The position numbers were made by a program, and so were the translations under genes. Positions 23,731 through 27,046 of a DNA stretch of 27,046 nucleotides are shown piece after piece. Positions within the stretch are counted from its first letter, which is position 1. Each line of letters opens with the position of its first letter. This stretch comes from JBCAWW01 sp039024315 (GTDB taxonomy: Bacteria; Bacteroidota; Bacteroidia; J057). Below the pieces are notes generated by a model. The model was not told the origin of the DNA, ran no database searches, and worked only from the letters and a program-made list of their open reading frames with translations. The DNA lies in contig JBCCQN010000113.1 of assembly GCA_039024315.1 (NCBI GenBank), positions 1-27,046 on the forward strand, given 5' to 3'.

Positions 23731-23796
23731 GTTTTATTTGGAACGAACAGTCCAAATAGATTATATTTGATTCCGACCGATCATTCCAAATAAAAC
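23731..23796. promoter_or_regulatory. Inverted repeat flanking the SDR promoter, candidate TetR operator
   Basis: GTTTTATTTGGAA (23731-23743) and TTCCAAATAAAAC (23784-23796) are perfect 13-bp reverse complements 40 bp apart. A smaller pair, TTTGGA/TCCAAA, lies within 23738-23756. The left arm covers the -33 box and the right arm lies just past the expected transcription start. The TetR gene downstream is the natural candidate binder, by inference. Confidence 0.6.
23737..23769 (+). promoter_or_regulatory. Candidate promoter for the SDR gene
   Basis: TTTG (23737-23740), a 21-bp gap and TATATTTG (23762-23769) fit the Bacteroidota consensus TTTG...TAnnTTTG exactly. The SDR ATG is 40 bp downstream of the -7 box. 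Confidence 0.6.
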
Positions 23797-23809
23797 AAAC
23801 AGTAATCAC

Positions 23810-24598
23810 ATGAATTATTTACTCACCGGAGGACACACAGGGATTGGCTTAGAATTGACCAATGTACTCCTCAAAGAAGGTCATAAAATCGGCTTGATTG
23901 TCAGAACAGAAAAGCGCAAGCAAGAGACCTTGCAGGCACTAGCGAAGCCAGAAATGGTTGATTTCTTTTTTGCGGACTTAAGTCAAGCAGATGCGGTGCA
24001 AGCGGTTGCGAGAGAGATCAATGAGCAGTGGGATCGTATAGACGGACTGTTTAATAACGCAGGTTTATTGGCGGGGGAAGCAAATTATTCGGCAAGAGGC
24101 AATGAAATGCAGCTTGAGATCAATGCCTTGGCTCCCTATGATCTGACCAAGGCCCTATTACCCTTACTAAATAAGGCGGAAAAACCCTTCGTTATCAATA
24201 CTGCCACAGGCAACTTACATAAGCAAAAAAAGAAAGAAATCTCGGAGCTAAAGCGGCCGAAAAAATTTGTAAAACTATTGGGTTCATATCTGGATTCTAA
24301 ATTTACGATGGCGATGATGATGAACTTTTTGGCTCAAAATAATCCTCAACTTAGAGTCGCTAGTGTTGATCCCGGACCCAATCAAACCAATATGACCAAG
24401 AGTTCGGGTATGCCTGGGTGGCTCAAACCCTTTCGTAAGATTTTATTCGCTCAGCCTATCAAAGGGGCTATGAAAATCTACCGAGCTGCCTTTGATTCCA
24501 AATTTCAGGGACAAAGCGGTATTTATATCACCGGAGATAAAGTCAAAGCCCTCAAAGCCTCCTACAATGATGTAGAAATAGCAGAATTGCTAGCCTGA
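23810..24598 (+). CDS. Short-chain dehydrogenase/reductase (SDR) family protein
   Basis: 262 aa. The cofactor motif is TGGHTGIG (TGxxxGxG, residues ~6-13), followed by VRTEKR where an Arg favours NADPH. The structural NNAG motif is present, and the active-site pair YLDSK has Tyr160 and Lys164. The usual catalytic Ser region reads INTATGNL where relatives have VNVSSG, so the Ser position appears to be Thr. The domain order resembles retinol-dehydrogenase-like/WWOX-type SDRs with VDPGPNQTNMT after the active site. Substrate unknown. It has its own promoter with an inverted repeat, and a TetR regulator follows 151 bp downstream on the same strand. Confidence 0.9.
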   Translation: MNYLLTGGHTGIGLELTNVLLKEGHKIGLIVRTEKRKQETLQALAKPEMVDFFFADLSQADAVQAVAREINEQWDRIDGLFNNAGLLAGEANYSARGNEMQLEINALAPYDLTKALLPLLNKAEKPFVINTATGNLHKQKKKEISELKRPKKFVKLLGSYLDSKFTMAMMMNFLAQNNPQLRVASVDPGPNQTNMTKSSGMPGWLKPFRKILFAQPIKGAMKIYRAAFDSKFQGQSGIYITGDKVKALKASYNDVEIAELLA

Positions 24599-24635
24599 TT
24601 TTCTCTTGAGAGAAGAATTCCTAATTTTAAGGACT

Positions 24636-24725
24636 GAGACAAAAGTATCAAGCATCAAGAGGTCTAAAAATTGCCATGGATGAGCCAATTGGGCTAGGCT
24701 TCTTTGTACTAACTACTTTTGTCTC
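24636..24725. repeat. 12-bp inverted repeat related to the ACTTAGACAAAAGTATC family
   Basis: GAGACAAAAGTA (24636-24647) and TACTTTTGTCTC (24714-24725) are perfect reverse complements 66 bp apart. The left arm extends to AGACAAAAGTATC, shared with 6347-6372. The pair lies in the spacer between the SDR and TetR genes. Confidence 0.75.
24689..24721 (+). promoter_or_regulatory. Candidate promoter for the TetR gene, inside the repeat
   Basis: TTG (24689-24691) and TACTTTTG (24714-24721), 22 bp apart, fit the -33/-7 pattern with slightly long spacing. The -7 box is provided by the right arm of the inverted repeat. The ATG is 28 bp downstream. Confidence 0.35.
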
Positions 24726-24749
24726 TTTACTTCCTGACTCAATAGCTAG

Positions 24750-25331
24750 ATGCCCCGCGTAAAACAATTTGATCAGCAAGAAGCCTTGCAAAAGGCCATG
24801 CTCCTATTTTGGCGTAAGGGCTATAACGCGACCTCCATCCAAGACTTAACTGAGCATTTGGGTATCAGTCGGGGTAGTCTTTACGATACTTTTGGCGACA
24901 AAAAGCAACTCTTTGATCGAGTAATCCTTCATTATAGTCAAACTGTCCTGCAGGGGCTAAAAAGCTTCCTTAACACCCAACAAAATGTCAAGGGGGCCTT
25001 TCGACACATTTTTCAGCAAGTCCTCATGGAAGACCAAATCAGCTTAGATTTTAAAGGCTGCTTTGTGGCAAATACCACTACGGAAATGCTACCCGCAGAC
25101 AATCCTTTACTTGAGCTGATCCAAACTCATCAAGAGCAGATAGAGCAACTATTTTTTGAGCTATTAGAGAGGGGCGTTCGCTCAGGCGAGATTGGTCCCA
25201 ATAAAGACCTAAAAGCTATTGCCAGAACGATATATACCATGATGACGGGTTTTCGAGTGCTCGGTAAAGCCAAGGCAGATGTCAAGCATTCACAAGCTGC
25301 CTTTGAAACGGTATTGGCGATTTTAGACTAA
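24750..25331 (+). CDS. TetR/AcrR family transcriptional regulator
   Basis: 193 aa. The N-terminal helix-turn-helix is complete: FDQQEALQKAMLLFWRKGYN, then TSIQDLTEHLGISRGSLYDTFGDKKQLF (residues ~8-58). The ligand domain has KGCFVANTTTEM, a segment with a Cys seen in the NemR/AcuR-like branch, where a Cys can sense electrophiles. TetR proteins usually repress and release DNA on ligand binding. The gene lies downstream of the SDR gene on the same strand. The inverted repeat over the SDR promoter (23731-23796) is a plausible target. Hairpin copy 14 begins 2 bp after its stop codon. Confidence 0.93.
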   Translation: MPRVKQFDQQEALQKAMLLFWRKGYNATSIQDLTEHLGISRGSLYDTFGDKKQLFDRVILHYSQTVLQGLKSFLNTQQNVKGAFRHIFQQVLMEDQISLDFKGCFVANTTTEMLPADNPLLELIQTHQEQIEQLFFELLERGVRSGEIGPNKDLKAIARTIYTMMTGFRVLGKAKADVKHSQAAFETVLAILD

Positions 25332-25332
25332 T

Positions 25333-25350
25333 CCCTGCGGGGAACGCCTA
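25333..25350 (+). repeat. Diverged dispersed hairpin element (copy 14)
   Basis: CCCTGCGGGGAACGCCTA keeps a hairpin (CCC-TGC-GGG) although its stem bases differ from the other copies. It lies 2 bp after the TetR stop codon, in gene-sense orientation. Confidence 0.6.
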
Positions 25351-25426
25351 ACTTTATCTGCACATGAGGATCGAGGAATTCAGGAGACTTATCCTTATAA
25401 TGGGTCCTGTTTCCTAATCCAACCAT

Positions 25427-27046
25427 ATGAACCGCCTGGCCTTCCTATTCCTGATTTTTCTCGCTTGTCAGCCCTCCCCTCAAAACAACGAACTAGCTCG
25501 CTGGCAAACTCATGCCCAAAACACTACGATCATCCGTGATGATTATGGGGTTCCCCATATCTATGGCAAGACCGATGCTGATGCTGTCTTTGGTCTTCTT
25601 TACGCCCAGTGTGAGGATGATTTCCACCGTGTGGAACGTAATTACGTATGGGCCATCGGCCGATTAGCAGAAGTAGAAGGAGAAGAAGCCTTGTATAGCG
25701 ACCTGCGGGCAAGGCTTTTCATGACCCAAGCGGAAGCTATCGCCGCCTATGAGAGCAGTCCCGATTGGCTCAAGAAGCTCTGTGTCGCCTTTGCCGACGG
25801 GATCAATTATTATCTGCATACTCATCCAGAGGTCAGCCCCATGTTATTGACACATTTCGAGCCTTGGATGCCAATGTACTTTAGTGAAGGATCGATCGGG
25901 GGTGATATAGAAAGAGTCTCTACGAGACGGATACAAGCGTTCTACGAAGGAGGCAAAGGACTGGCGCTCAACCAATATGGCAATGGCTTGGTCTATCCAG
26001 ATTTGCTAGCCGAGCCCAAGGGTTCAAATGGCTTTGCCATCTCCGGCGAGTTAACAGCGTCTGGCCATGCCATGTTGCTCATCAACCCACATACCTCTTT
26101 TTACTTCCGTGGTGAGGTCCATGTAGTTAGCGAAGAAGGGCTCAATGCTTATGGCGCTGTAACATGGGGGCAGTTTTTTGTCTATCAGGGCTTCAACGAA
26201 AAGACCGGTTGGATGCATACCTCCACCTACACTGATGTAATCGACGAATTTGTGGAAGAGATAAGTGAGGAAGAGGGTAAATACTTTTATCAATATGGTG
26301 AGGAAAAAAGAGCGGTTGAAACCCAAGAAGTAAGTCTCAAATACTGGGAGGGAGCTCAGATGCAAGAAAAGAGTTTCCCCATTTACCGCACCCACCATGG
26401 CCCCATCACCCATATGATCGAAGACAAATGGGTAGCTACGGCCATGATGTGGGAACCAGTCCAAGCCCTATCGCAATCCTATACACGCACCAAGCTTGAC
26501 GGACACGAGGCTTTTCGGAAGATGATGAATACGCGGACCAATTCTTCCAACAATACGGTCTATGCTGACGCTGGCGGAAATATCGCCTACTACCATGGCA
26601 ACTTTATCCCCAAACGCGATACCAGTTTCAATTATCGCCAACCTGTCGATGGCAGCGATCCGGCTACAGATTGGCAAGGCCTACATACGGTTGATGAGTC
26701 TATCGTGCTGCTCAATCCTCCTAATGGTTGGATTCAAAATTGCAATTCTACCCCCTTTACTTCCGCTGCACAGTATAGCCCCAAACGCGCCGATTATCCA
26801 CGCTATATGTCGCTCGACCGAGAAAATTACCGAGGCGTGCATGCCATTCGGCTTTTGAGTGGGACTAGTGATTATACGTTGGATAAGCTGATAGAGCTTG
26901 CCTATGATCCTTACCTGCCGGCCTTTGAGGTGATGATTCCGGGTTTGGTAGAGGCCTATGATCGTTCTGCGCCGCAGAACGCTAAACTCAAGGAAGCTAT
27001 CGAAGTATTGCGCAATTGGGAATTTGCGGTGTCTAAAGAATCCGTG
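25427..27046 (+). CDS. Penicillin acylase family lipoprotein, N-terminal part (cut by window end)
   Basis: 540 codons are visible from ATG 25427. A lipoprotein signal peptide ends in FLACQ, so the mature protein would be anchored through the Cys at residue 14. The pattern of N-terminal-nucleophile acylases follows: IIRDDYGVPHIYGKTDADAVFGLLYAQCEDDF, spacer region, then the self-cleavage and nucleophile site KGSNGFAISG with Ser200, and INPHTSFYFRGEVHVVS and GFNEKTGWMHTSTYTDVID in the beta chain. These match the aculeacin/AHL acylase-like branch, which hydrolyses amides of long-chain acyl or aryl groups. Substrates could be acyl-homoserine lactones or beta-lactams; this cannot be decided. The 3' end, with the rest of the beta chain, lies outside the window. 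Hairpin copy 16 is inside the coding region. Confidence 0.93.
   Translation, partial: MNRLAFLFLIFLACQPSPQNNELARWQTHAQNTTIIRDDYGVPHIYGKTDADAVFGLLYAQCEDDFHRVERNYVWAIGRLAEVEGEEALYSDLRARLFMTQAEAIAAYESSPDWLKKLCVAFADGINYYLHTHPEVSPMLLTHFEPWMPMYFSEGSIGGDIERVSTRRIQAFYEGGKGLALNQYGNGLVYPDLLAEPKGSNGFAISGELTASGHAMLLINPHTSFYFRGEVHVVSEEGLNAYGAVTWGQFFVYQGFNEKTGWMHTSTYTDVIDEFVEEISEEEGKYFYQYGEEKRAVETQEVSLKYWEGAQMQEKSFPIYRTHHGPITHMIEDKWVATAMMWEPVQALSQSYTRTKLDGHEAFRKMMNTRTNSSNNTVYADAGGNIAYYHGNFIPKRDTSFNYRQPVDGSDPATDWQGLHTVDESIVLLNPPNGWIQNCNSTPFTSAAQYSPKRADYPRYMSLDRENYRGVHAIRLLSGTSDYTLDKLIELAYDPYLPAFEVMIPGLVEAYDRSAPQNAKLKEAIEVLRNWEFAVSKESV
26963..26981. repeat. Head-to-head hairpin element copy inside a coding sequence (copy 16)
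   Basis: CGTTCTGCG-C-CGCAGAACG is a perfect 9-bp-arm palindrome built of two opposed element halves. It encodes RSAPQNA in the stretch EAYDRSAPQNAKLKEAI, a linker between helices of the acylase, and keeps the frame. Confidence 0.7.

Overview
The window comes from a Bacteroidota genome, most likely a Saprospiria/Lewinella-like marine lineage. The phylum call rests on a type IX secretion (T9SS) C-terminal sorting domain, a hybrid histidine kinase/response regulator/AraC protein, an 'orphan' LytTR regulator, paired DUF4252 genes, a TonB-dependent receptor, and -7 boxes of the form TAnnTTTG. The placement inside the phylum is a guess. I see no tRNA, rRNA, CRISPR array, transposase or phage gene.

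Layout. 1-1823 (minus): N-terminal part of a TPR sensor histidine kinase, cut by the window edge. 2369-6187: very large secreted fusion of a PQQ-type sugar dehydrogenase domain, a diheme cytochrome-c domain and a T9SS tail. 6638-9448: two-gene unit of a DUF547/beta-barrel fusion and a short BamA-like outer-membrane protein. 9615-14275 (minus): TonB-dependent receptor translationally coupled (TTGA overlap) to a TPR/transmembrane class III nucleotide cyclase. 14953-16342: thioredoxin-reductase-like flavoprotein (CPYC) and a VOC protein. 16562-20281: TPR hybrid two-component protein followed by a stand-alone LytTR protein with a terminator. 20862-23660: compact run of two DUF4252 genes, an ABC ATPase and its permease. 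23810-25331: SDR oxidoreductase and TetR regulator. 25427-end: lipoprotein-type penicillin acylase family enzyme, cut by the window end.

Theme. Three of the signalling proteins share one plan: signal peptide, TPR repeats outside the inner membrane, coiled coil, one membrane helix, then a cytoplasmic output (histidine kinase, cyclase, or kinase-receiver-AraC). The receptor/cyclase pair suggests that substrate sensing or uptake at the outer membrane is linked to cyclic nucleotide production.

The most unusual content lies between the genes. A short dispersed hairpin, consensus A-CYGC-TKC-GCRG-AACGCTTA, occurs about sixteen times counting degenerate and half copies. Its stem base pair covaries (T-A or C-G) between copies. 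It often sits directly after stop codons in gene-sense orientation. It also forms head-to-head pairs around cores that carry 8-bp tandem repeats. Two copies lie inside coding sequences without breaking the frame. Two further families (CCCGAAAGCTTTCGGG and a 26-bp sequence containing TTTAAGTACTTAGACAAAAG) are interleaved with it. This looks like a non-autonomous, REP/MITE-like family for which the window holds no mobilising enzyme; it is the best candidate here for something undescribed.
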